Shown: positions 47,320 to 59,038 of the stretch, in pieces
Layout: every line of letters starts with the position of its first letter
How positions within the stretch are numbered: position 1 is the stretch's first letter
Origin: Neostapfia colusana
Taxonomy: Eukaryota; Streptophyta; Magnoliopsida; Poales; Poaceae
Assembly: GCA_030760725.1 (NCBI GenBank)
Contig: JASWHV010000008.1
Span: 36,552,720-36,616,719, forward strand
Length of the DNA: 64,000 nucleotides
Direction of reading: 5' to 3'
Position numbers and translations under genes: made by a program
The notes under the pieces: model-generated
Seen by the model: only the letters and a program-made list of their open reading frames with translations
Told to the model about the DNA's origin: nothing
Databases searched by the model: none

Positions 47320-48500
47320 CTCAGCGGAGACATGATTCATATGGCCATGAGCAAAGTTCTGCTGTCCACGGTTGCCTTGTGTTGCTACTCCATTTGGTTG
47401 TGGGTTCTGCCTGGGTGCGTTGTCCGGGCTGTCTAAGGCCTTTCTTGGGGCATTGGTTTGCAAAATGTCCTGTCTCTCCACATGTAAAGCATGCCTTGTT
47501 GCCAATAGCACCAGGGAGGTTGGGGTGAGGCTGATTTTGAGCATAGGTGCCCATGTTGGGATGGGGCGCAGCTGGCGTAGAAACGGGGTGCTTGTATGAT
47601 GGGGTGTTGCTGCGGTGGCCGATTAGGGCGAGGTGGATTTGCAGGGTGAAAAGTAGAAGCAGACGAGCCATAGTATGGTGCAGTTTGTGGCATGCAGCGG
47701 GGGAGCACATTGCTTCCTTGTGGCTGTCCTTGATATGACATCTTCCTCTTGCCCTCTTCAATTTCACGGATCTTAATTTCCACCACGATAGCTTTGTCAA
47801 CAAGCTTCTGGAAGTTTGCATAGTCATTGTTGAGAAGCTGAACTTGAATCTCATTGTTCAATCCTCTCATGAACAGGTATTGCTTCCTGTGGTCCTAGGT
47901 AACGTCCTCCGGAGCATAGCTTGACAGTTGCGTGAACTTATTGAGGTACTCATTCACGCTCTTCCTCCCTTGCCTAAGGCTTTCAAACTCTTGCCTTTTT
48001 AGTATCATGACTCCTTCAGGAACATAGTGAGAGCAGCAACTCTCCTTGCATTCAGCCCAAGTAATTGTCTCCTGATTAGCATGGGCATTACAAAGAGTGT
48101 CCCACCAATCAGCGGCTGCTCCAATCAGTCGGTGTGATGCAAAAAGAATCTTCTCCTGATCACTTCATTGAACAATATCAAGCTTCTTCTCAATAGACTT
48201 CAGCTAGTCATCAGCCTCCATAGGATCATTAGCTTTTGCAAAGATAGGCGGCCTAGTCCTCATGAATTCTCCCAATATGTTGTGAGCCGGTGGTGGCGGC
48301 GGTGGGGGTGCAGGAACGTGGTTTGGGTTGTTGTTGTTGGTCTGCAGCTGTCCATATGTTTGCATCATAGCTTGCATGAGCTGGTTCTGCATAGCTATCA
48401 GATATTCAAGGTTGTTTGCACCAGCCCCGAGGTTGACATCCTCAAGGACTTCCATATTGTCATCACCATCCTCATATGGTTCATTGTTACCTCGAGTGTT
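47320..48500 (-). pseudogene. Gypsy D gag
   Basis: MEVLEDVNLGAGANNLEYLI from 48455, a Gln/Asn/Pro-rich linker, then the capsid-like retrotrans_gag region (GAAADWWDTLCNA, LRQGRKSVNEYLNKF, about 48130-47930). The CCHC zinc knuckle CFTCGETGHFANQC lies at about 47490. Stops near 48205, 48165 and 47900 and a frame change before the knuckle. The true start is probably a little upstream of 48455 and has been lost. Confidence 0.83.
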
Positions 48501-48839
48501 CCTTCGGTGGCGGTTGCAATGTTCCCTCAGTATCTATGAGAGAGTAGAGCAGGAAATAGAAATTCAGATTTGATCCCCCAACTATATGCATTAAGGTATA
48601 TGAACTAAGCAACTCCTTTATTAATATCAGCATATATGAGGATGTGGACAAGTGCCAAAGCATCCCGCATCTCTCTACTATGTGTGGATGTGGACATTCG
48701 CTGAAGCGTCTCACAACTCACACCCAAGCACACAAACACAAACAATCATCATAAAGATTCAACACACCATTCTTATTCAACTACTATGATCTAAGGGTTC
48801 TTATTACAACTTTATTCAATAGGGGAAACCTAAACTTAA

Positions 48840-49811
48840 TCGTGAGAACCGGTGCTGTTCTGGTCATGCTGCGAGGGCGGTCCATACATGGGCGCACACT
48901 ATGGTGAGTCGGCCGTCCATGTAGGGGTAGCTTATGCTGGTGCTCCATTTGTTTCCCCAGTGGCACGAGTCTCCTCTTGTTTCTCCAGCAAGTAACTTCT
49001 TCCAGAGGTAGCGGATCTCTTCTTGTGCGCTTGCGTAGCAGTTTCCCAACTCTACGAGCATTCTTCGAGACTTGTCAGCATCTTGTGGGTTGGAAGGAGC
49101 TCCTCCATGGGGTCCAATGATCTCCCTTGTACCACTCTTCTGATATGGGTGCAGCACAAATGTAGTGTTTTCAAGCTGCCCACGAAAAGCGTAGCATAGT
49201 CCGGTGAGTGCATCTCATGCAGCATCATCAACAGCTTTTGCCCTTGTGGCTCTCCATGTGGGTGTGAAGTGCCGTGTGACAATACTACCGTTAGATAGGA
49301 TAGTTACTTCAGCCTTCCACTCTTCATGTCCGAGACGAGGGACCTTCTTGAGGAGGTACTCCGGGTATAAGCCGCAGCAATCAAGGAACTCTCTCAGCTC
49401 CCTGGTTATGTGTCCTCCATCCATCCCATTGAACCGGAATTCCTGAGAAGAATGGATGACCCGTTCATCATTTTTATTCTCGGCCGCAGCAGGTGGTGGC
49501 TCCTCTCTGTGTTCATCTTCTTTCGGTGCAGTTTCATAGGGCTCCGCCGGGTGTAGTCCCGCGTAGTATTCCTCCTGAGGTGCGTATCAGTGTTGCCCTT
49601 CTTGCGGACCATCTTCCATATTATCCTCGAATGGCTCCACCTCTTCTGAATCCTCTTCCTCATGCATTGGTCCATTGATCTCATCCTCATCATGAGGTTC
49701 CGTCTTCACTTCCTCCCAGTACAGTCCATCGGAAACCTCGATGGGGTTAAGCGAGATTCCAAGTGGCGGCGGGCGAGTTCTCATGCGTGCTGCACTCCTA
49801 GTGATCGGCAT
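48840..49811 (-). pseudogene. Gypsy D ORF0 upstream of gag
   Basis: MPITRSAARMRTRPPPLGIS starts at 49811. An acidic segment follows, then a globular-looking part (RELREFLDCCGLYPEYLLKK, EEWKAEVTILSNGSIVTRHF, AFRGQLENTTFVLHPYQKSG). Stops at about 49588 and 49200 and a frame change break it. It is on the same strand as gag, between the 5' LTR and gag. An extra ORF at this place is known from rice RIRE3/RIRE8-type elements and has no established function. I do not recognise a domain. Confidence 0.65.
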
Positions 49812-50065
49812 CTATAAAAAAGACATGAGAACCTTAGAGAAGAGGGTAAATAAATCCAATTTTTCAGCAGCTATGATGCAAGAAAACAGAGGGTGTGACT
49901 GTCCAAAAGAAAACAAGAAAAGGGGCTAAAAATAGCACTTGCGGTGGCTAAGTTGACAAGTAAAATGCAGCAGCAAGCAGTTTTCGAAAATAGCATTTTA
50001 GACAGGTGTTCCTATGTGTTTTAGAGTGTCCATTCTATCTAGGCTTGCGTCCTATGGTCAATGTG

Positions 50066-50080
50066 GCTATTATTCCAATT
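50066..50080 (-). other. Degenerate primer binding site of gypsy D
   Basis: The minus strand after the LTR end GGGTGCCACA reads AATTGGAATAATAGCC, compared with the usual TTGGTATCAGAGCC. Several mutations, but the position is right. Confidence 0.55.
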
Positions 50081-53000
50081 TGTGGCACCCGGTTCCGAAA
50101 ATGAACCAAGTGATGCGTATGTGTACCCAGGATGTTCATCATACATACACAGTACATCGCAAACTGAATTCAGAATATAACCACATTACAAATAGTACTT
50201 AATTGCTTTATTACAATAGTTCAATGTCTCAATCATTAGTATCTAATTTATTTTGCAGCGGAACACACTAAACTGCAGCGGAGATAAAACTAAAGATGGT
50301 GGGGCTCCAACTCCGACTCCACAGGCAGTTGACGGTAATGCGCATGCCTAGTACTACACCTGCTGTTCGAAGTACTATTCTCCTATAACTGATATATTGT
50401 GGGAAATTCAAGGGTGAGTGCATGTTGTAATCAGCAAATGCGGAAAGAATATGACATGTATCTTAAACAGGGTTGGAAACAAAGGTTATTTGCCGCAAGC
50501 AAATTTTATTTTGCAATCACAAGAAAACAGTCTAAAATGTCTAGGTGAGTTAATTCCCAACATAACCATGTAGTTCATCATGTCTCATGTTCAATACCAT
50601 ATTACTCCATCATTTATCAAGTATTAACTAGCCAATGCTCATTCTCAAGCTTATCTCATATTCCAATTGCTCATGATCAGCACATATTCACATAACCAAA
50701 ACCAATCTCATATACACAACCAAAAACCAGTGCTGAATGACAATACCATAACCATACCCTAACATGTAAGGGCCTAAGTTTTTGGCACATATTCAAAGTG
50801 TTCATCACCACACACACCCTTCATTTGAAGAAAACTTGATGAACACATTATGAAGAACAAGTAACCACCATCAACATGCTCATTAGAGAACAAACTCACA
50901 AAATGCAAAAGTGGCATTTCCCACATGCATCATATAGGGGCTGGGCATATGAAAAAGTCCTACACCTTGCTAGGAATGTCCATGCCAAATTTCACCCAAA
51001 TCCAAAACCTTTTTTTGAGGTCCTTTGGGTACAACTAAAAAGAGGGTGGTTTGAACTCAAATTCAAATTCAAACTGTTTCCATCCCATGAATTCAAAAGT
51101 GAGAGGCATATTCTTGCTCAGCACATTTTTGTGAGCCCACCCAGTAATTTTCCCTCCATTTGGAGTTGATCTTGACATGAGCTAGGTTTAACAAATTCAA
51201 TCTCCATTTGAAATTCAAACTGCATATGTGCTGAAAATATGTCCAAACAAAACCCAATTTTAATTCTATCCAATTCAAATGGCCCAGGGGTATATAATTC
51301 AAATGACCAAGATTCATTTGGTCTCTACTGTTTAGAGCAGTGGGGAAAATTTATTTCAGAGGTTAAACCCCGGGTGGGACCCACATGTCAGCCTCTATAG
51401 CAATTCAACCAACTGAAGTCACCACAGCTCGGTTCTTGCGCGCGCCCGCGAGGTCGCCACGGCGATTGCCGACCGCTGCCACCTCCTGGTCGCCGATCAC
51501 CGCCTCAACCGATGTCCCCAGCTATTTAGCTGTGAGCTGCCGCCGGCAGCAGCTCACCTTTCCACTGCCTCGATGTTTCCAGCGCTGAAAACACCGAGCT
51601 GGTCGCCGCACCGCCCACTGCGTCACCTCGCCGTCGACCAGCCAAAGCAGTGCCTTCCACCGCGAGCTGAGGCTACAAACGGCACCGCCGACCCTTGCTC
51701 GACGTGTTACAGCCCTCAGCTGCTCGTGATCAGCTTTGGTGAAGCTTTTCCGAGCCGATCTTTCATCGCTCTGTTAACCGAGAGCTCCTCCGACTCGACG
51801 CCATCGCCCGAGCAGCACAAAGCTTTTCCGGCGCGACCAACGTGTCTCTGAGGTTCGCATACAAGTCTAGTAGTTCTCCCCGAACTCCCTAGGTACCTCT
51901 TAGCGCCGGTTAGCCAGAATTTCAATTTTTCCGATGATTACCGTATAGAACACCGAGAACCAAAACTCGAAATTCGCCTCGATCACTAGATCACCAGGGA
52001 TCCTGGTCGAGCTGAAGCTAGAGTAGCACCTCGCGGTCACCTCAGCCAAATTCTAGCGGTGATGATCAACCCAATGACCATAGCACCGGAATTTGGCCAT
52101 CGCCGGTGAAAATGGCTCGGGTCGCCAGTGAAGTCTACTTTCCCGGCGATCTCCGGCCAAGAGGAGGTCAGGGTTAGCATCCTCGTGCCCCAGTGGTGCT
52201 TTGTGACCCATTGATTGATCGTGTTCACTGCCTAGACGAGCTAGCACCGTCGGACCCGAGCTCCTCTTCCGCCTCCATCATCGCCGACTAGGTTTCCGAC
52301 GATGTCAAGGTCCGAGAAGGTGCCCGGTGTGTGCGCCGTGTTCCAAGGATGATGTAGGAAGAAACCGCGTAGCAAATTAGGCAGTAGTGGCCGAGAATGA
52401 CCCGCGCCACCGGCGATGGAAGTCGCGCGCTCGGGCGCTGGCAGGAGGTAGATGATGACACTGTGCGTGGGACCCATGTGCAGTGTTTTAAACATTTCCC
52501 GATTTTCAGTTTTAGTTCAAACTTCAAACCCACATAACTTTGGCTACGAAGATCCAAATCGAGTGAACCAAATTTTGTTGGATTCAGCTCTCTGAGTACT
52601 TTCCAGCAAATCAAGTTTCAATTCATGAAAATCTTTAGTTCTCCAGAATTAATTCTTCTAATTGTAAAATGGTTAGAATTTTAACTGGAGAACCCTTTGG
52701 AGGAAAATTCTGAAATTTTGCTGGGTTGTTCAACAAAATATCTCTGAGCCACCATAAAAATTTCAGATACATTTGAGCTCATTTGATCCACCTAATGGTG
52801 TAATTAATAAAACTGTTTCAGAGAAAATAGAAAATGTCCAGAAACATTTTCAGAAATTTCTATGAAATTGTTTAGCTCATACCTTTAGCTAGGAACCTTC
52901 AAATTAAGTGAGACTAACTCCATTAGAACCCTCTGAAAGTCTAGTTTTCAGAAAGTCATGGATTGCTCCATGAAAATCCCTAGAGCACCCTAAGAGCTCC

Positions 53001-56000
53001 AATTAAAGGTCAAGTACATAATTATTTGTGGAGAGCTCAAATGAGCTTTGATGCAAATAAAACTTGGCCAAGTCTCTGTTTAGGTTGTATCCAAACCCCA
53101 ATAAAAATTTTAGAGTCATTGAGTCTGTCTAGTAAGACTTATAGTCTTCACAAGTTTAAATTCAATTCAAATGCATTTAAATTGATACATATACATGTTA
53201 TCTCATGTAGTCGCTAAGGTTGAGGAGGAACCCGAAGTCTTAGACTTCGTCACTCTGGAAGAGCAACTAGCCTACGACCATGAGAAGCAAGGCAAGCCGC
53301 GGTTTGCATTAACCTTTTTGTAAATTTTTATTGTTTTGAGATCCTACTTTGAGTATCACTTCCTTCTTGCATTAGAGTCTTGTTTGAAACCCAAATGCAT
53401 AGCCAAAAAAACCATGGGTTGGGATTAGAATTGAAAACCTCATTTAGCTACAACAATGCTAAGATAGTGTAGGATTCGGTACAAGTCGAGTGGTTGAAAA
53501 TACTCGCGAGAATAGGCTAGAGGCACATTTCTCGGGTAGAGGTAGCAAATGAAACACATGGCAAGAAAGATGAGACCGTGCGGAGAGTAAGGGCGGCAGG
53601 ACTTTGGGGCCTGGGTGCTATAGCTCCGCTTGTGTCGATTGAGGACCGAGCCGTGTGCGGGCCTGTTGAACAAGCTAGAACAGTACCGAAGACCTACCGC
53701 TATATGGGAACCGGGAAACCGATGTAACTCGGGTTGCTGGGTGTTCAGGCATAGCTGATCGTTCAGAGGGTAGGTTGAGAGCTCGAGGTGTAAATAGGTT
53801 GGCGGCACTGTGGATGCGTGCGCAGAGACCTCTTGCTCGGGACGATTGGACTGGTTCAACATTTGGCTGACGGGTGAAAGGTGGTTGCGTACGACATCCG
53901 TGATGGTTGCTGTAGGAAACATAGAGTATGGGCGTACGTGACGGGTTATTCGGGTAACCCTGCCGGTGTAAATCGATTATAATCGCCGTCCCTCGTGGTC
54001 AGTGAGTACCACTTGTTCACTGTACCATGACGTAGAAAGAACAGGCTAGATACATGTTAAAAGTTTGCTGATTTGAAAGACATACTTTGCTTGTTAATAT
54101 CTTGTTGTAGTTTAGCGCTAATTAAAGTTCTTTTCAACTTTGGGCAAAGTACATGAGAGAAATGTGTTTCTTGTTTGATTGCAGCTCTCTCATGTGCCTT
54201 AGTGTAAGGTTCTCCACAACCTGCTGCTAAAACTTGAAAGTAAGGTTCAAATAATTAGGCGAGTCCTTTGCAACTTATTTTGCCTCATGTACCCTAAAAC
54301 CATCCATGTAGAAGTTTCATGTATAGGAGAGACGGGTCAGTCTTGCTGAGCCATCGTGCTCACTGCTTGTGTTTGAAGCTTTTGCAGGGGTTTATGAGGA
54401 AGGGACTCCCGAGGAGGAGACGGAACCCCAGGAGGGGAACCCCGTCGAGTGGGAGTCGTGCACGCCGCCATGTTAGTGTGTGTGCGTGCTAGCGGGGACA
54501 CGTTCACGGGCTGAAGTGAACTCGATGCATAGTCTACGCCCGTGAGTGTAGACTGGACTTATTTTGTTGTAACATGTTCATAAACTGGTTTATGTAATAA
54601 AACTTTGCTTCTGCTTTGTATCTTTGATGTGCGTTATCCAGTGCTGTGCAACGCAGCACCCCTCAGCGTGATCCTGGCTCGACAAGGCCGATGGGGCCGT
54701 GTCATAATAACCATTCCAGGTTTTGCCTCTAATCATAGAAGTTGGCCAGGTGCTTGTAACCGGAAGCACGGCTATCATGATAGTTTTACACTCTTCAGAG
54801 GTGGCACCACTTTACCCACAAGTTCGTGATTTTGTCACTCGTCAGCGACTAGAGAAAACCTCCATTCTACCACTACAAAACCATCGGTGTATGGCCAAGA
54901 TATCATAAAATAGCCTTTACAAAAGGGCTACCAGGATGTTTGGACCACTGAGTTTTCACCGGCAGGCTTGAATCTCCATTCTCCCACCCACGGGCCCCCT
55001 GGTGTGCCATGCAGTTCCCAGGGCAGTCCTCCTCGACTCCTATTCCCCAAGCCATCCAATGGTCCATAACAAACTAGCAACACACCTAATTAGTCATCTA
55101 AACCACACCCATATTTGACCTTGTGGTAGCACTGTTTTCCTGGCATATTCTCGCATGGACCGGTCCTTAGATCTAAGGCAAGCAAACCACCATCTCATTC
55201 AACATAACCACAAGCCAAGCTTGCCTAGATATCCCAAGTCCATTCTCATTAAACATCATCTTTTTTTCATCATCTTTAATCTTCGTGAATACAGTAGTTA
55301 AGCAAGTTTATTTCAGTTCCCTTAATCCCATAAGCAATGCGGTGCAAAAGAGAAAAAAACACCATACCCGGCTCAACAAGTTCCAGGCGACAAGGGATGG
55401 CTAACAATGCTAGTAAACTCCTACATAAAGGGTTTCCCATCAAGTTGACATGAGCATGCAGTTTTCACAAGCAAAATAGTTCACAAACATAGGATCAATA
55501 TGGTCAAGGGGCACTTGCCTTACTCCCACGGGTTGTGCTGCTCAAACGCGTTGAAGTCTTGGTGCTGGAGGTCCTCGTAGACGGCCTCTTGAGTGTGTCC
55601 TTCTACTCACGATCACGTACATACAAAGCAATACAATCAATCGATACGATGCACACATTTTACTCAAGATGTGATGATGTGGATGCATGCAATCCTACAA
55701 TGCAACCTACTCTAACCAGTTCATATATGCCCATACGTTTTTGGGTAGGTTTTAGTGGGGTTTTGCAGTGATCGGTGATGCTAGAAATTAATTTAGGCGT
55801 GGCTATGATTATAGCTCGGTTTTAGATCAAACCGTCATCAAAACCTAAGCCGAGGACTGTCCTACTTACGTGCAGTAGCTCCTGGTCGCAAAGTGTGATG
55901 CAGCAAGGCTGAGGATGACGGCAACGACATTGCACGAAGGATGACGGCTCCTGCATATCTTCTTCCTCTTCATCTCCTCTGCGGCTGGTATTCTCCTTGC

Positions 56001-56728
56001 AGTGGCAGCAGCCAAAGATCCTCTTGTGATCAATGTGAGCGGCTGGGGTTTTCGTTGGGGCAGAGCAGAGCTGCTGCCATGGCAGGGAGGCACTGGGGTC
56101 TTATTCTCCGGCAGGGGCGCATCAAGGCAGGGCTGTGGCGGCAGCCAAGGCAGGGCAGCAGGGCGCGACCAGAGCAGGGAAGCAGCAGGGCGTGGCAAGG
56201 GGTGTTCTTGGGCAGGGTGCGGCGGCTAAGGGGGGGAAGGGTTTTATTTATAGGGGTAAGGGCAGCCAAGGGGGCTACGATTTCAGCAAAATAATTTCAT
56301 CAAGGGCTAGGATTTAATTTGGGGAGGTGCAGCCAAGGGGCTAGGATTTTAGCAAATAAAATTGATCAGTGGCTGGGATTAATTTGGGGGAGGGAAAATC
56401 CATAGAGGGGGGCAGGGGCCAGGGGAAAATCCCTAAGGGGGGCGCGACCAAGGGGGAGAAAAATCCCCAAGGGGGGGCGCGACGAAGGAGAATTTCCCCA
56501 AGGGGGGGGGATTCCGTAAGGGGGGAATTTCCTAAGGGGGAGGGTGCCGGCCAGGTCGGGGGAGTGGGCGGCTAGGGTTTTGCTTTTTTTATTATTTTTT
56601 TTCTATTTTTATTTTCTTTTATTTATTTATGGGTTTATATATTTCTTTATCTCTTTTCTTCTTCTTTTTAAATGCTTCTCTACATGAAAATGAATGCAAG
56701 GCATGATGATGAATATGAGGGTGTTACA
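50081..56728 (-). repeat. 5' LTR of gypsy D, split by solo LTR G
   Basis: Pieces 50081-50764 and 54705-56728. At the break the intact copy (about 41956) reads AACCATACATGAATAGCC, and the split copy resumes as TAATAACCATTCC. Confidence 0.82.
50765..54704. mobile_element. Candidate 3.9-kb solo LTR (element G) inside the LTR of gypsy D
   Basis: Sequence absent from the other LTR copy. It starts TGTAAGGGCC and ends GGGCCGTGTCA (TG...CA) and is flanked by TAACA (50760-50764) and TAATA (54705-54709), four of five identical. No gag or pol inside. Text such as CAGTCTTGCTGAGCCATCGTG followed by a possible poly(A) signal AATAAAAC (about 54596) is typical of very large chromovirus LTRs. Alternatively a non-autonomous element; no internal PBS or second LTR was found. 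Small ORFs are not conserved domains. Confidence 0.65.
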
Positions 56729-57938
56729 CTAAATCACTCCAATGCTGTCCAAGAAAGGGACAATTTTGAACCTACACTTGTCACGTGCGTAGTGCAAGTG
56801 ACGCATGCCGGTTCGAAACGGGAGACGTATAGGTTACATTACTCGGTTTTGATTCATTCAATACCGCCGTGAAAAAAAAACATGTTTACGAGGGTTTTCA
56901 TGTGTTCCAATGATAGATAGAGGAAAGAAATAGAGAAAGAGAGAAAAAGGTGAGGAGATGGTCTTGTTGTGTACACCCCGTGTTCTGCCCCGTCCACACG
57001 CGAGCTTGGCGTCCTTACCGGCACCGTTCGCCTTCATGCCCGGCTCGACCAACTCATGGTCCTACTACTTGCAACAGCCCAGTCCGGAGTCGTCATAAAT
57101 AATATATTATATATGCTCTCACGACGGTCTATATAGCTAACCGTCATGAGAGCAACAAATTAATACCAATAAATTAACGAATACAATAAATTAAATAATC
57201 AAATAATTATACCAATAAATCTATTTTCAAATAAAATTGATAGTTAACAATGTACCTAAATAAATATTAAACTAAGTACGTAAAATACAACTTAATGACC
57301 TAAATTAATTAAGTATCGAATCAAGTTTCTAAGTTATAAACTAAAAATATAACTAAATTATAAACTAATTAAGTAAACAACTAAACAAATAACTAAATAA
57401 TAAATAAAATATATACTAACTAAGTAAACAACTACTAACCTATAACATTGCTATTAGTAAACTAAGCATAATTTTCAACTAACTAAAGGAATTAACTAAC
57501 TAAATTAACAGGTAATTAATAAACTAAATGTAATTATTAAAAAATTATTCGACGAGGGCGCGATGTCTGGCGGGGGCGGCCGGGGTGGGCTATCGGGGTC
57601 GGGGCGCGGGAGCGGCACGTGGGGGTCCGGGGGGCGCGGCAGCGGCCGGGGGCGGCGGCAGGGGACGGGGGGACAGCGGTGGCTGGTGCAGGCGGCGGTG
57701 GGAGGTGGCGCGCGGGCTCGAGGTCAGCGCGGGTAAATTCTCGCGCCGACCTTGGGCCCGCGGGTATATAAAGCTTATTTACGATGGCCGGGCCAAGGCC
57801 GTCGTAAATATGCATGTATTTATGACGGCCTAGGTCAGGCCATCGTAAATAAGCATTTATTTACGACGGCAAGTTGGCTAGACCTAGAACCGTCGTAAAT
57901 AATTGGGGCCGTCATAAATTGTTGAGTTTCCTGTAGTG
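56729..57938. mobile_element. Right-hand part of CACTA 3
   Basis: Continuation of CACTA 3 after gypsy D. 56729-57110 corresponds to CACTA 2 positions 35955-36530 (shared CTGTCC..GGGACAATTTTGAACCTAC and GCTCTCACGACGG). An AACTAA-type AT-rich run lies at 57170-57540 and a GGC/GGGGGCGG-rich block at 57550-57770. Subterminal repeats lie at 57775-57938. No coding sequence; Arg/Gly-rich ORFs are composition artefacts. Confidence 0.78.
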
Positions 57939-58330
57939 ATGCCCAACTTATCAAATGTGTTGCGGTTGAACATAATGTTCTTGTGAAAACGATCAATATC
58001 AAACACCCAGCATTTATCCTCCTCATGGCAAGCCAACACGCCTAAGAACATACAAATTAGCATCTACCATAAGAGGAAAGTAATAAGTAGGGGGCATAGC
58101 TTTCATATGCTCAAGTTCATGTTGCAGTTGAGTTTTTCCTGCTGATCTTGCTCTACAGCCTCCCTGAGCTGGATTACTTCCATCTCCAAGCTCCAGAAGC
58201 GAACCCACGTACCAAAAAGGTTCTATCAAAGAGGAACATAGAAGATTATAACACGAGATGTCTAAATGACTTACAATCCTCCACCGGACTATATGGGTCA
58301 CCTACACTCTTGGGGGTAACCTGGTTCTGA
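57939..58330 (-). pseudogene. Exon-like fragment cut by the end of CACTA 3
   Basis: On the minus strand, an acceptor-like pyrimidine-rich stretch ending TATGTTCTTAG (58048-58058) is followed by an open stretch of 33 codons: VLACHEEDKCWVFDIDRFHK and then NIMFNRNTFDKLG, reaching the CACTA 3 terminus at 57938. A second open stretch further upstream (about 58200-58120, LEMEVIQLREAVEQDQQEKL) looks coiled-coil. I do not recognise a family. It could be a host gene exon or part of an unidentified element. Confidence 0.4.
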
Positions 58331-58334
58331 TCCT

Positions 58335-58658
58335 TTTCTATGACTTATGAGTCTCCACGCGGTTCCTGAAGCTTTTCTATTACTTACGAGTCTCCACCCG
58401 ACTCTACTAGTCAACTACACACTCGATGCTACCGGTCGTGAAGCTTTTCTATGACTTATGAGTCTCCACCCGATTCTAGGGGTCAGCTACAAACTCGGAG
58501 GCTGCCAGCTCCCAAAGCTTTTCAATGACTTGTGAGTCAGATATAGACTTGAGGGCTACCAGCTCCTGAAACCTTTCTATGACTTATGAGTCTCCACCCG
58601 ACACTATGAGTTAACTATAGACTCAAGGGCTACCGGCTCCCGAAACATTTCTATAACT
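58335..58658. repeat. About 74-bp tandem repeats, left part
   Basis: Four to five degenerate units of the type ATGACTTATGAGTCTCCACC..GACTC..GGGCTACCGGCTCCCGAAGCTTTTCT. The array continues after copia C. No coding sequence. Confidence 0.85.
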
Positions 58659-59003
58659 TGTTAGTACTTCAGTTTATCTTGATCATGCTTTTATTTGCTT
58701 TTGTATTAGGTGAGCCAGGGGGGTGTCCTGAGCCACTCACCACAGTACCCCATCATCTGCATGCGCCCGAGTCATCAGGTGCGCCGAACAGACTCCTGAC
58801 CTGATGGACCTCGGGGCTTGGCAGAAGTATGGGGAGGGAGTGAGGTCTGTTAGTGGGCGTGAGTAAAATCAGAGAACTGACGTGAAGCAGTTATCCTTTA
58901 CGTGGAAAACACATCTTGTCCTCACCCTCTCCCTCTCACACAAAAGTGCCAAGACAAGCTCGTGCTCCTGGAGTCCGGCACCCTGGGAGGTCTGATCCCA
59001 ACA
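58659..59003 (+). repeat. 5' LTR of copia C
   Basis: TGTTAGTACTTCAG...TGATCCCAACA. No clear TATA box; transcription start not determined. Confidence 0.93.
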
Positions 59004-59005
59004 AG

Positions 59006-59017
59006 TGGTACCAGAGC
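59006..59017 (+). other. Primer binding site of copia C
   Basis: TGGTACCAGAGC two bases after the LTR, 11 of 12 matches to the initiator-Met tRNA complement. Confidence 0.88.
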
Positions 59018-59038
59018 AAGGTTCGGCGATCCTTGACG

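Larger units (their letters stand above)
41270..56728 (-). mobile_element. Gypsy retrotransposon D (Tekay-like chromovirus)
   Basis: The LTRs are 41270-43963 (3') and 50081-56728 (5', split by a 3.9-kb insertion). Both start TG and end GGGTGCTACA or GGGTGTTACA in the plus view. The minus strand carries ORF0, gag, protease, RT, RNase H, integrase and a chromodomain-like C-terminus in gypsy order. Flanking 5-mers CTTAG and CTAAA match at only three positions, so the target duplication is weak. Large LTRs, ORF0 and the chromodomain fit the Tekay/RIRE3/RIRE8 group. All ORFs are broken. Confidence 0.85.
37442..57938 (-). mobile_element. CACTA transposon 3, split by gypsy D
   Basis: Left part 37442-41269 carries a TNP2-type transposase on the minus strand. 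The right part 56729-57938 carries the upstream region, AT/GC bipartite block, subterminal TTTACGACGG repeats and the terminus GAGTTTCCTGTAGTG (57938). Text flanking the gypsy insertion in CACTA 3 is contiguous in CACTA 2 (CACAGGCTGTCC.. near 35962 corresponds to AATGCTGTCC near 56742), which supports one split element. Its left end with the second gene is lost beyond 37442. Confidence 0.82.

Noticed and set aside
52037..52614. Overlapping minus-strand ORFs of 60-108 codons in element G
   Set aside because: No domain, frames overlap in conflict, and the region lies inside a candidate LTR.
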